Shown in pieces: positions 22,737 to 31,226 of a DNA stretch of 33,286 nt. The translations under genes were made by a program, and so were the position numbers. This stretch comes from Faecalicatena fissicatena (GTDB lineage: Bacteria; Bacillota; Clostridia; Lachnospirales; Lachnospiraceae), in NCBI GenBank assembly GCA_001028025.1, contig LDAQ01000035.1:1-33286 (forward strand), in the 5' to 3' direction. The stretch's first letter is position 1. Every line of letters starts with the position of its first letter. Under the pieces are notes generated by a model. It saw only the letters and a program-made list of their open reading frames with translations. It ran no database searches and was not told where the DNA came from.

Positions 22737-23231
22737 GTGAAGAACAGAGCGGCTTATTTCGGGGTATTTACGGCGCTTGCCCTTATATTCAGCTATGTGG
22801 AGATGCTGATTCCCATTCAGTTCGGAATTCCGGGGATCAAGCTGGGCCTTGCGAACCTGCTCATTGTTATTATGCTGTATAAATGTGGGGCAAAAGAGGC
22901 CCTGATGCTTTCCGTTGTCAGAATCGTACTGGCAGGATTTATATTTGGCAATATGTTCAGCATCATATACAGCCTGGCCGGCGGTATTCTGAGCCTGGCG
23001 GTTATGGCACTGCTAAAGGGCAGGGGATCCTTCAGCGTGACCGGAGTCAGTATCGCGGGAGGCGTATTTCATAATATAGGACAGCTCCTGGTGGCTATGC
23101 TGGTTGTAGAAACATACAAGGTGGGATATTATCTTCCGGTGCTTTTGATTGCAGGAGTGATCACCGGGGCGCTGATTGGAATCGTATCAGGGGAGGTTCT
23201 CAGGCGGCTGAAGAACCTGACACTGATGTAA
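22737..23231 (+). CDS. Gx transporter family protein
   Basis: A 164-residue membrane protein with about five helices, of the Gx_transp family (often labelled heptaprenyl diphosphate synthase component I), similar to ECF-type substrate-binding subunits. IKLGLANLLIVIMLYKCGAK and FSIIYSLAGGILSLAVMALL are the typical blocks. I start at GTG 22737 because AGGAGG is 7 bases upstream; the in-frame ATG at 22716 precedes that ribosome site. Substrate unknown. It follows the NusG-II gene by 36 bases and precedes ruvA. Confidence 0.8.
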   Translation: MKNRAAYFGVFTALALIFSYVEMLIPIQFGIPGIKLGLANLLIVIMLYKCGAKEALMLSVVRIVLAGFIFGNMFSIIYSLAGGILSLAVMALLKGRGSFSVTGVSIAGGVFHNIGQLLVAMLVVETYKVGYYLPVLLIAGVITGALIGIVSGEVLRRLKNLTLM

Positions 23232-23263
23232 TAAGATAAGGATTGACAGAAAAGGGGAAAACG

Positions 23264-23866
23264 ATGATTTCATATATTCGCGGCGAACTTGCTGCTGTGG
23301 AGACAGAAAAAGTGATTGTAGATGTAGGCGGTGTCGGGTATGGCATTTATATGCCCGGACAGGCGATGGGGCTTCTGCCTCAGCCGGGGCATGAAGTCAA
23401 GATCCATACATACCTGAATGTAAGGGAAGATGCGATGCAGCTGTTTGGATTCCTGACGAGGGACGATCTGGAGGTGTTTAAGCTGGTCATCGGGGTCAGC
23501 GGGATCGGGCCTAAGGGCGGACTGAATATTCTTTCTCAGCTTTCACCGGATGACCTGCGGTTCGCGGTGATGGCGGGAGATGTGAAGGCAATTTCTGCAG
23601 CACCCGGAATTGGAAAAAAGACCGCGGAAAAGCTGATTATTGAATTGAAGGACAAGCTCAGCATTGAAGATGTGCTTACACATGCGGCAGAGGGAAGTGC
23701 GGCTGCAGTACCTGTGAATAACGGCGGAATCCAGTCGGAGGCAGTGCAGGCGCTGGTGGCTCTGGGATACGGAAGCACGGAGAGTCTGCGTGCAGTCAAG
23801 CAGGTGGAGCTGGACAATCCCACCGTGGAGGATGTGCTGAAGGAAGCCTTGAAAAAAATGCTTTGA
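23264..23866 (+). CDS. ruvA: Holliday junction DNA helicase subunit RuvA
   Basis: A 200-residue protein that binds the four-way junction and loads RuvB. The N-terminal OB domain (MISYIRGELAAVE), the two helix-hairpin-helix units (VSGIGPKGGLNIL, APGIGKKTAEKLIIEL) and a C-terminal helical domain that contacts RuvB are in normal order. I start at ATG 23264 with AAAGGGG upstream; an in-frame start at 23243 adds seven unrelated residues. Followed closely by ruvB. Confidence 0.95.
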   Translation: MISYIRGELAAVETEKVIVDVGGVGYGIYMPGQAMGLLPQPGHEVKIHTYLNVREDAMQLFGFLTRDDLEVFKLVIGVSGIGPKGGLNILSQLSPDDLRFAVMAGDVKAISAAPGIGKKTAEKLIIELKDKLSIEDVLTHAAEGSAAAVPVNNGGIQSEAVQALVALGYGSTESLRAVKQVELDNPTVEDVLKEALKKML

Positions 23867-23885
23867 TTGATGACAGAGGGACAGT

Positions 23886-24884
23886 ATGGGAAAACGAATC
23901 ATTACAACAGAAAACCTGGAAGAAGATGTAAAGATTGAGAGCAGCCTGAGGCCGCAGCATCTTGAAGATTATATCGGACAGGAGAAGGCGAAAGAAACCT
24001 TAAATATATATATAAAAGCGGCCAAAGAGAGGCAGGAGGCTCTGGATCATGTATTGTTTTACGGTCCTCCGGGGCTCGGCAAGACCACTCTGGCAGGAAT
24101 TATCGCTAATGAAATGGGCGTTAACATGAAGATCACATCGGGCCCGGCAATTGAAAAACCGGGTGAGATGGCGGCGATTCTCAATAATCTGCAGGAGCAT
24201 GATGTCTTGTTTGTGGATGAGATCCATCGGCTGAACCGGCAGGTGGAGGAAGTGCTGTATCCCGCTATGGAAGACTATGCGATTGACATTATGATTGGAA
24301 AAGGCGCGACGGCCCGTTCCATCCGTCTGGATTTACCCAAGTTTACCCTGGTCGGGGCAACCACCAGGGCGGGGATGCTGACAGCACCTCTGCGGGACAG
24401 ATTCGGGGTTGTCAATCATCTGGAATTCTATACGGAGGAGGAGCTGAAGACGATTATTATGCGTTCTGCACAGGTACTGGGTGTTGAGATCGACGTGAAC
24501 GGGGCGCTGGAGCTGGCAAAGCGGTCCAGGGGGACGCCGAGGCTGGCAAACCGCCTTCTCAAGCGCGTCCGGGATTTTGCACAGGTGAAGTATGACGGCG
24601 TGATTACCGAAGCGGTAGCCAATTACGCACTGGACCTGTTGGATGTGGACAAATACGGGCTGGATCATATTGACCGGACGATTCTTCTTACGATGATCGA
24701 AAAGTTTCAGGGGGGGCCTGTGGGGCTGGACACGCTTTCTGCATCTATTTCCGAAGATGCCGGGACGCTGGAAGACGTCTATGAGCCTTATCTGCTGAAG
24801 AGCGGTTTTATCCAGAGGACACCGAGAGGAAGAGTGGCGACTGAACTGGCCTATACTCACCTGGGAATCCCGCTTTCAGACTGA
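23886..24884 (+). CDS. ruvB: Holliday junction DNA helicase subunit RuvB
   Basis: A 332-residue AAA+ motor that drives branch migration. RPQHLEDYIGQ, Walker A GPPGLGKTTLA, Walker B VDEIHRL, sensor 1 GATTRAGMLTAPLRDRFG and the C-terminal winged helix with FIQRTPRGRVAT are all present. Length is normal. GAGGGACAGT directly precedes the ATG. Gap to ruvA is 19 bases. Confidence 0.96.
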   Translation: MGKRIITTENLEEDVKIESSLRPQHLEDYIGQEKAKETLNIYIKAAKERQEALDHVLFYGPPGLGKTTLAGIIANEMGVNMKITSGPAIEKPGEMAAILNNLQEHDVLFVDEIHRLNRQVEEVLYPAMEDYAIDIMIGKGATARSIRLDLPKFTLVGATTRAGMLTAPLRDRFGVVNHLEFYTEEELKTIIMRSAQVLGVEIDVNGALELAKRSRGTPRLANRLLKRVRDFAQVKYDGVITEAVANYALDLLDVDKYGLDHIDRTILLTMIEKFQGGPVGLDTLSASISEDAGTLEDVYEPYLLKSGFIQRTPRGRVATELAYTHLGIPLSD

Positions 24885-24933
24885 GAAACCTGTTTGTTCT
24901 GGCCCTGGAATAGGAAATAACTTGAAAAAATGG

Positions 24934-24962
24934 TTGGTTTTTGTATTCATATAGTTTATAAT
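24934..24962 (+). promoter_or_regulatory. Promoter of zapA
   Basis: -35 TTGGTT (24934-24939), 17-base spacer, -10 TATAAT (24957-24962), 28 bases before the ATG. Confidence 0.6.
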
Positions 24963-24990
24963 AACAGGTAAGAAACGCGAGGAGGATGCT

Positions 24991-25401
24991 ATGAGTTCAG
25001 CAAAACATTTTACAGAAGTTTTAATTGGAGGAAAGGTCTATACATTAAGCGGATTTGAAGGCGAAGAATATCTTCAAAAAGTTTCTTCCTATCTGAACCA
25101 TAAGATTACAGAATGTGCGAACAGTGAAGGGTTCCGTAAACAGAGCGCCGACACCCGGAATGTGCTCCTTGCCCTGAATATCGCGGACGACTATTTTAAG
25201 GCGAAGAAACAGGGTGATTCCCTTGAGAGTGATATCGAACTAAAAGACAAAGAGATGTACGACCTGAAGCACGAATTGATATCTGTTCAGATTAAGCTGG
25301 AGAACGCTGAAAAAGAACTGGCTAAGATGAAGGAAGAGAACAACGATCTGCAGATGCAGATTGTGAAATTAGAAACTGAGATGAAGAATCGCAGAAAATA
25401 A
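24991..25401 (+). CDS. zapA: Cell division protein ZapA
   Basis: A 136-residue cytoplasmic protein. The N-terminal part (about 5-70) has the ZapA head with TEVLIGGKVYTLSG and ADTRNVLLALNIADDY; the rest is a long, highly charged coiled coil (about 75-135). ZapA bundles FtsZ filaments at the division ring. GCGAGGAGG precedes the ATG by 8 bases. A hairpin follows the stop. Confidence 0.85.
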   Translation: MSSAKHFTEVLIGGKVYTLSGFEGEEYLQKVSSYLNHKITECANSEGFRKQSADTRNVLLALNIADDYFKAKKQGDSLESDIELKDKEMYDLKHELISVQIKLENAEKELAKMKEENNDLQMQIVKLETEMKNRRK

Positions 25402-25403
25402 GA

Positions 25404-25458
25404 ATAGGCTGTCGTTGGACAGCTTATTTCATCTTATAGGGAAGTTTGCCTATAAGAT
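25404..25458 (+). terminator. Terminator hairpins after zapA
   Basis: GCTGTC (25408-25413) pairs with GACAGC (25418-25423) and is followed by TTATTT. Right after it ATCTTATAGG (25431-25440) pairs perfectly with CCTATAAGAT (25449-25458), followed by an A-rich stretch. The first is a short terminator for zapA; the second may be a further terminator on the minus strand or a leader hairpin. Confidence 0.55.
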
Positions 25459-25463
25459 AAAAA

Positions 25464-25530
25464 GCCCACCCGGCGGGATGCGCACTGCGGTTACCGCAGG
25501 CACGAGTTTCGTAAATGAGACTCTATTTTA
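25464..25530. other. Structured leader before the U32 peptidase gene
   Basis: CTGCGG (25485-25490) pairs with CCGCAG (25494-25499) over a 3-base loop, and GAGTTTC (from 25504) pairs with GAGACTC (ending 25523) with one mismatch. The two hairpins stand immediately upstream of the ribosome site at 25539. No ORF is supported here. Confidence 0.35.
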
Positions 25531-25550
25531 TCCTATATGGAGGAACACCA

Positions 25551-28028
25551 TTGATACAAGGCATAAAAGGCAGAAAAAAAATTGAGATACTGGCGCCGGC
25601 AGGTTCTTATGAGAGCTTTAAGGCGGCTGTTACGGCAGGGGCGGATGCAGTATATGCAGGCGGCCCTCGTTTTGGTGCAAGAGCCTTTGCAGATAATTTT
25701 ACGGAGGAACAGCTACTGGAGGCGATAGATTATGCTCATCTCCATGGCAGAAAGTTTTATCTGACAGTGAATACCCTGTTAAAGGACGAGGAGATGGAGA
25801 TGCTGCACGGATATCTGGAGCCTCTATACAGGCAGGGGCTGGATGCTGTTATCGTGCAGGATATAGGTGTGCTTGCATTTGTAAGAGCGCATTTTCCGGA
25901 GATGGACATCCACGCCAGCACACAGATGACGATCACAAACACAGAGGGCGCTCTGTTTTTGAAAGAGCACGGTGCGGTGCGTGTTGTGCCGGCAAGAGAG
26001 CTTGCTCTGGAAGAAGTACGGGATATTGCAAAACGGACAGGACTTGAACTTGAGTGCTTTGTTCATGGAGCACTTTGTTACTGTTATTCCGGACAGTGCC
26101 TGCTGAGCAGTCTGATCGGGGGGCGGAGCGGAAACAGAGGGCAGTGTGCGCAACCGTGCAGACTTCCCTATACGGTAAACGGGAAAAAAGAGTACGCTCT
26201 GAGTCTGAAGGATATCTGCACCCTGGAACTGATACCAGAGATGGTGGATGCGGGGATTGATTCCTTTAAGATCGAAGGGCGGATGAAAAAGCCGGAATAC
26301 GTGGCACTGGTTACGGCCATGTACCGGAAATATACGGACATGTATCTTCAGAATGGCAGGAAGGGGTTTTCTGTTTCTGCCAGGGATATAGAGATGCTGA
26401 TGGATATCTATAACCGCGGCGGATTCAGCCAGGGATACTATAAGCAGCACAACGGACGGGAAATGCTTTCTATTGGGCGTCCGAACCATGCCGGTGTGCC
26501 GGCAGTGCGGGTCACTGCGCAAAGAGGACGTGAGGTTTCAGGGGAAGCGCTTACTGATATTCATAAAGGAGACATCCTGGAGCTGGGGGATGAAACTGGC
26601 AGAGATAATGCAAATACACGGCCGAATGGTATCGGCGGCAGGTCTTTGGGACCGTCCGGTGATCCGGGATACCAGAAGTGGTACACATTTGGAACAGCGG
26701 TTCCGGCGGGGGGCAGAGTGCAGATTCTGATTCCGAAAGGAATGTCCTTGAAAAAGGGAACCGTATTGTCCCGAATCCGGAATCAGGAACTGCTGGATAC
26801 TATACAAAAGCGGTATACCGATGGAATTCTGCAGGAACGGATAACCGGACGTTTTCGAACGGCCGTTCAGAAGCCGGCGGTGCTGACGCTTGAGTATCGG
26901 GGAATCACTGTGACGGCAGAGACTGAAGAACTGACGGAAGCCGCGAAAAGTCAGCCCCTCGATCAAGAACGGATTAAGAAACAGCTTAGGAAAACAGGAA
27001 ATACCGAGTTTGTTTTTGAGGAATTGGATGTTATAACGGATGGCCCCGTGTTTCTTCCAATGCAGAGATTGAATGAGCTCAGGCGCAGTGCGCTGGAACT
27101 TTTGACAGAAGCTGCGGTCAAAACATACAGAAGAAACTGTTGTGTGCCGGAAATTCAGCATAAAAATACAGTATGGAAAGAGACGGCGGGAAGGCAGGAA
27201 GAAAAGAAGTCCCCTTATTTATCCGTATTAGTCGAAACGGAAGATCAGACGGCAGAAGCAATTACCTGCCCGGAGGTCTTTCGGATTTATCTGGACAGCA
27301 GTTCAGGGACAGATTTTATAGGAAAAGGCAAATATATTGAAATATGCCGCGAGGCAAAAGCAGAGGGAAAAGAGATATATCTTGCAATGCCCCATATATT
27401 CAGGCAAAAGGCAGTGTCTTATTTTAAAGAGAATCAGGAGGCACTGGCTGCTTTTGACGGATTTTTACTCCGCAATTATGAGAGTTTTCATTTTCTTCGG
27501 GAACATGGATTTGACAAGAAGGTCATATTGGACCATAATCTATATGTATTCAACCAGTCTGCAAAACAGTTTTGGGACAGCTGTGGTGTTCAGGCGTTCA
27601 CAGCGCCGGTAGAACTGAACAAAGCGGAACTGGAACGCCTGATGATTGAACGGGCGGAGCTGCCTGTCTACGGCAGGCTTCCTGTTATGGTGTCTGCACA
27701 GTGTGTTGAAAAGACGACATCAGGATGTACAAAGACACCTGGCATTACGGTTGTTAAGGACAGGTATCAGAAAGATTTTCCTGTGAATCGCTGCTGCAGA
27801 TTCTGTTATAATGTAATGTATCACACAGAACCGCTGTTTCTCCTGGACCTGAAGGAGGAGATATGTGGACTGTCACCAGCGGGAATCCGGCTCATGTTTA
27901 CACAGGAAAGCGGACTGGAAACCCGGAGAATTCTGGACATGTACAGAAAGATTTACTGCGGCGGCAGACAGGTTCGTATGGATGATCCGGACTGTACCAG
28001 AGGACATTTTAAACGAGGAATAACTTAG
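25551..28028 (+). CDS. U32-family peptidase (collagenase-like / RNA hydroxylation family), long form
   Basis: An 825-residue protein. The N-terminal U32 barrel carries the signature ECFVHGALCYCYSGQCLLS (168-186) and further cysteines C199 and C203, which in related proteins such as UbiU/V hold a 4Fe-4S cluster. A long middle and C-terminal region (about 330-800, including a DUF3656-like part) follows; a cluster of cysteines, RCCRFCYN, lies near the end. Although named peptidases, some U32 proteins (RlhA, TrhP) hydroxylate RNA; which applies here is not decided by sequence. I start at TTG 25551, because TGGAGGAA lies just upstream; the frame is open further back to an ATG at 25515 that lacks a ribosome site. 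Confidence 0.88.
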   Translation: MIQGIKGRKKIEILAPAGSYESFKAAVTAGADAVYAGGPRFGARAFADNFTEEQLLEAIDYAHLHGRKFYLTVNTLLKDEEMEMLHGYLEPLYRQGLDAVIVQDIGVLAFVRAHFPEMDIHASTQMTITNTEGALFLKEHGAVRVVPARELALEEVRDIAKRTGLELECFVHGALCYCYSGQCLLSSLIGGRSGNRGQCAQPCRLPYTVNGKKEYALSLKDICTLELIPEMVDAGIDSFKIEGRMKKPEYVALVTAMYRKYTDMYLQNGRKGFSVSARDIEMLMDIYNRGGFSQGYYKQHNGREMLSIGRPNHAGVPAVRVTAQRGREVSGEALTDIHKGDILELGDETGRDNANTRPNGIGGRSLGPSGDPGYQKWYTFGTAVPAGGRVQILIPKGMSLKKGTVLSRIRNQELLDTIQKRYTDGILQERITGRFRTAVQKPAVLTLEYRGITVTAETEELTEAAKSQPLDQERIKKQLRKTGNTEFVFEELDVITDGPVFLPMQRLNELRRSALELLTEAAVKTYRRNCCVPEIQHKNTVWKETAGRQEEKKSPYLSVLVETEDQTAEAITCPEVFRIYLDSSSGTDFIGKGKYIEICREAKAEGKEIYLAMPHIFRQKAVSYFKENQEALAAFDGFLLRNYESFHFLREHGFDKKVILDHNLYVFNQSAKQFWDSCGVQAFTAPVELNKAELERLMIERAELPVYGRLPVMVSAQCVEKTTSGCTKTPGITVVKDRYQKDFPVNRCCRFCYNVMYHTEPLFLLDLKEEICGLSPAGIRLMFTQESGLETRRILDMYRKIYCGGRQVRMDDPDCTRGHFKRGIT

Positions 28029-28042
28029 AAGCAGGTGAAAAA

Positions 28043-29470
28043 GTGGTTAATATTGTAGTAGAATTATCGAAGTATATTATCATTATACTGATGGCAGTGT
28101 ATACATTTTCCTGTTTTTCCATATTCGCCCAGGTTTATGAGGAAGACAAAAAATGGATATTGATCAGGCAGAATGTATTGATGTTCCTGATTCAGTTTAC
28201 TGCATACCTTGTAATGTATCTGCAGACAAATGAGAAAAAGCTGATTTTTTTCTATGCGGCACAGGTTGTGCTTCTGCTTGCAGTGCTTATACTCTACCGG
28301 GTTCTTTATCCGAAGGTATCCAGGCTGATTGTCAATAACATGTGTATGCTGCTGAGCGTCGGATTTATCATGATTACCAGACTGACCTACTCGAAGGCGG
28401 TGAAGCAGTTTATCTTTGCGGTAGTGGGTACCGTGATCGGACTCTTTGTGCCGGTGCTGATACGGAAGCTGAAGTTTTTGAAGGACTGGGCCTATATCTA
28501 TGCCGGAGTCGGTATTCTGGCACTGGGTGCGGTGGCTGTTCTGGGACAGCTCTCAGACGGGGCGAAACTGGGATTCACGATTGCGGGATTCGGAATTCAG
28601 CCTTCGGAGTTTGTAAAGATTTTATTTGTATTTTACGTGGCGGCAAGTCTGAACAAGTCTACGGAGTTTAAGAATGTGGTGATTACGACGGCAGTGGCTG
28701 CACTGCACGTGCTGATCCTGGTTCTTTCTACGGATCTGGGAGCCGCTCTGATTATGTTTGTGGTGTATCTGGTTATGCTCTATGTAGCTACCAGACAACC
28801 GCTGTATGCGCTGGCCGGGATAGGAGGCGGGAGTGTGGCCGCGGTGCTGGCCTACCATCTTTTTTATCATATTCAGGTAAGAGTATCTGCATGGAAAGAT
28901 CCCTTTGCATCCTACAGTGAGGGCGGTTATCAGGTAGCCCAGTCTCTTTTTGCAATTGGGACGGGAAGCTGGTTTGGAATGGGACTGTACCAGGGACTTC
29001 CGGACAGTATTCCTGTAGCGGAGGAGGATTTTATATTTTCAGCCATTTCTGAGGAAATGGGTCTGATATTTGCACTGTGCCTGATTCTGGTGTGTGTCAG
29101 CTGCTATGTCATGTTCCTGAACATTGCCATGGCGATACGCAACCAGTTCTATAAACTGATAGCTCTTGGTCTTGGAACCTGCTATATTTTCCAGGTGTTC
29201 CTTACAATCGGCGGTGTTACAAAGTTTATCCCTTCCACGGGGGTTACGCTGCCTCTGATCAGCTATGGCGGAAGCTCCATGCTGAGTACGATGATTATGT
29301 TTGGAATTATACAGGGCCTGTATATTTTAAGAGAAGACGAGGAAGAAATTATTGAGAAGAGAAGAGAGAGAGAATTACGAAGAAGTGAACAGCCAGGAAA
29401 GGCGCCGCGGAAAAAACAGCCGGGCAAAAAGCCAGCGTTCGAAGAAGTTCCGAAACAAAGAGTTCGCTAG
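28043..29470 (+). CDS. FtsW/RodA/SpoVE-family peptidoglycan polymerase (SEDS protein)
   Basis: A 475-residue integral membrane protein with about ten helices. SEDS motifs are visible: FGIQPSEFVKILFVFYVA, STDLGAALIMFVVYLVMLY, AEEDFIFSAISEEMG and ITFIPSTG-like KFIPSTGVTLPLISYGGSS. SEDS proteins polymerise glycan strands from lipid II together with a class B penicillin-binding protein, here the next gene. It ends in a basic cytoplasmic tail (about 430-475). The start is GTG 28043 with AGGTGAAA before it. The pair resembles the rodA-pbpA pair of actinobacteria; whether it serves elongation, division or sporulation is not clear. Confidence 0.9.
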   Translation: MVNIVVELSKYIIIILMAVYTFSCFSIFAQVYEEDKKWILIRQNVLMFLIQFTAYLVMYLQTNEKKLIFFYAAQVVLLLAVLILYRVLYPKVSRLIVNNMCMLLSVGFIMITRLTYSKAVKQFIFAVVGTVIGLFVPVLIRKLKFLKDWAYIYAGVGILALGAVAVLGQLSDGAKLGFTIAGFGIQPSEFVKILFVFYVAASLNKSTEFKNVVITTAVAALHVLILVLSTDLGAALIMFVVYLVMLYVATRQPLYALAGIGGGSVAAVLAYHLFYHIQVRVSAWKDPFASYSEGGYQVAQSLFAIGTGSWFGMGLYQGLPDSIPVAEEDFIFSAISEEMGLIFALCLILVCVSCYVMFLNIAMAIRNQFYKLIALGLGTCYIFQVFLTIGGVTKFIPSTGVTLPLISYGGSSMLSTMIMFGIIQGLYILREDEEEIIEKRRERELRRSEQPGKAPRKKQPGKKPAFEEVPKQRVR

Positions 29471-30857
29471 AGTCACGTACTTGTTTGTCGCTCTGTTTCT
29501 TGCCTTGATGGCTTATATGGTATATTTTAATATTGTGCGGGCAAAGACGATTGTTAACAGTCCGTACAATGAGCGGCAGGATGCATTTGCAGACCGTGTG
29601 ATCCGCGGAAGCATCGTGGACAAAAACGGAAACGTGCTGGCAGAGACGAATGTGGCTGAGGACGGGACAGAAGTGCGCAATTATCCTTATGGGGCGGCTT
29701 TCGCACATGTCGTGGGGTACAGCTATCCGTCAACCGGGAAGAGCGGGCTGGAATCCATCGAGAATTTTGAACTGCTTACTTCTAATGCATTTTTCCCGCA
29801 GAAGCTTATGAATGAATTTAAAGACGAAAAGAATATGGGTGATACAGTGGTCACAACCCTGGATGCGGATCTTCAGCAGGCGGCTTATAATGCCCTTGGC
29901 GGCAATAAAGGGGCCGTGGTGGTTATGGAGGCAAGTACAGGGAAGATTCTGAGCATGGTATCCGGTCCAACCTATGATCCCAATAACGTAGAGGCGGACT
30001 GGCAGGCCCTGAATGCGGATGACAGTGAAAGTCCGCTTCTCAACCGGGCTACGCAGGGACAATATGCACCTGGCTCTACGTTTAAGGTGGTCACGGCTCT
30101 GGAATATATGCGGGAGCACAGCGATTATGCAAATTATACGTATGACTGTGCAGGCGAGATCACGGCGGAGGGTGTCACCATCCACTGTTTTGACAGTACT
30201 GTGCATGGTCTGCAGGATCTGAGAGGTTCCATGGCTAATTCCTGCAACTCCTCTTTTGCAAATATCGGCCTGTCTCTGAATAAGACATCTTATAGGAAAA
30301 CAGCAGAGGAACTGCTATTCAATAAGAAGCTCCCCTCTGTTCTGGATTATTCAAAAGGATCCTTCCGGATCGATGAGAATTCCAGCGGGGCGGAAATGAT
30401 GATGACTGCCATGGGACAGGGAGAAACACTGGTCAGCCCTTATCATATGGCGCTGATAACTTCGGCCATCGCAAATGGCGGTACACTGATGGATCCGTAT
30501 CTGGTAGAAAAGGTCACCAATGCAAATGGAGCTGAAATTCGCAAAAACGTACCGAAGAGCTACAAAAGACTCATGACATCTGATGAAGCATCTCAGCTCA
30601 AGGAATATATGAGGGCCGTTGTGGATGAAGGAACAGCCACCATGCTGAGCGGCCAGTCCTACACGGTTGCCGGCAAGACAGGTACGGCTGAGTACAGCAT
30701 GGATGACGGGGAGAAGACCCACTCCTGGTTCATGGGCTTTACAAACGTGGATAATCCGGAACTGGTGATCAGTGTCATCATAGAAGGATATGATGGTGAT
30801 GCAGGGGCAAAGGCAGTGCCGATTGCCAAACAGATACTGGATTCCTATTACTATTAA
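29352..30857 (+). CDS. Class B penicillin-binding protein (transpeptidase)
   Basis: A 501-residue (from TTG 29352) membrane-anchored transpeptidase. A basic N-terminus and one helix (about 43-62) precede a short dimerisation region (RGSIVDKNGNVLAET) and the penicillin-binding domain with the active-site SxxK as STFK (S242-K245), SCN (297-299) and KTG (442-444). There are no PASTA repeats. It crosslinks peptidoglycan with its SEDS partner. The start is uncertain: TTG 29352 has GAGGAAG 7 bases upstream; GTG 29385 is the alternative. Either way the gene overlaps the SEDS gene by 86-119 bases in another frame. Confidence 0.9.
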   Translation: MRREERENYEEVNSQERRRGKNSRAKSQRSKKFRNKEFARVTYLFVALFLALMAYMVYFNIVRAKTIVNSPYNERQDAFADRVIRGSIVDKNGNVLAETNVAEDGTEVRNYPYGAAFAHVVGYSYPSTGKSGLESIENFELLTSNAFFPQKLMNEFKDEKNMGDTVVTTLDADLQQAAYNALGGNKGAVVVMEASTGKILSMVSGPTYDPNNVEADWQALNADDSESPLLNRATQGQYAPGSTFKVVTALEYMREHSDYANYTYDCAGEITAEGVTIHCFDSTVHGLQDLRGSMANSCNSSFANIGLSLNKTSYRKTAEELLFNKKLPSVLDYSKGSFRIDENSSGAEMMMTAMGQGETLVSPYHMALITSAIANGGTLMDPYLVEKVTNANGAEIRKNVPKSYKRLMTSDEASQLKEYMRAVVDEGTATMLSGQSYTVAGKTGTAEYSMDDGEKTHSWFMGFTNVDNPELVISVIIEGYDGDAGAKAVPIAKQILDSYYY

Positions 30858-30875
30858 AGCCGGGTGGTGAAGAGT

Positions 30876-31220
30876 ATGCAAATGACATTTTACTGTGACT
30901 TATACGTCAGTGAGGACCTGGAAGATAAAAAAGAGAAGGTCATGCAGAAACTGGAGAGCAACAGCCTGCAGCCTTCTGTCTATGTCATCACACTTTCGCA
31001 GGGACAGCAGAATCATCTGGAATTTTATTCCTCAGTGCTGTACAAACAGCATATTTACGAAAATACTCCCGTATTCGTTGTAGGGATTGCCAAGGGATAT
31101 GATGATGCCCTCTATCTGGTGGAGGCCATTGCAGAAGAGATTTACAGAAAGACGAATGACCTGGATATACGCGGCTATATCCAGAGGCGACAAAAAGAAT
31201 ATGAGGAAGGCAGAGTGTAA
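30876..31220 (+). CDS. Protein of unknown function, 114 residues
   Basis: I do not recognise this family. The protein is soluble, without signal peptide or membrane segment. It begins with a beta strand (MQMTFYCDLYVS), has an alpha/beta pattern with a hydrophobic strand TPVFVVGIAKGYDDALYLVE in the middle, and ends in a charged helix rich in Arg, Lys and Glu. I start at ATG 30876 with GGGTGG 7 bases upstream; in-frame GTGs at 30864 and 30867 are possible. It sits 18 bases after the penicillin-binding gene and 6 before the DUF2953 gene, so it is part of the same transcript. Confidence 0.7.
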   Translation: MQMTFYCDLYVSEDLEDKKEKVMQKLESNSLQPSVYVITLSQGQQNHLEFYSSVLYKQHIYENTPVFVVGIAKGYDDALYLVEAIAEEIYRKTNDLDIRGYIQRRQKEYEEGRV

Positions 31221-31226
31221 AAGCGG

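Noticed and set aside
23243..23248. TTGACA before ruvA as a promoter
   Set aside because: No -10 at the right distance; it falls about 15 bases before the start codon.
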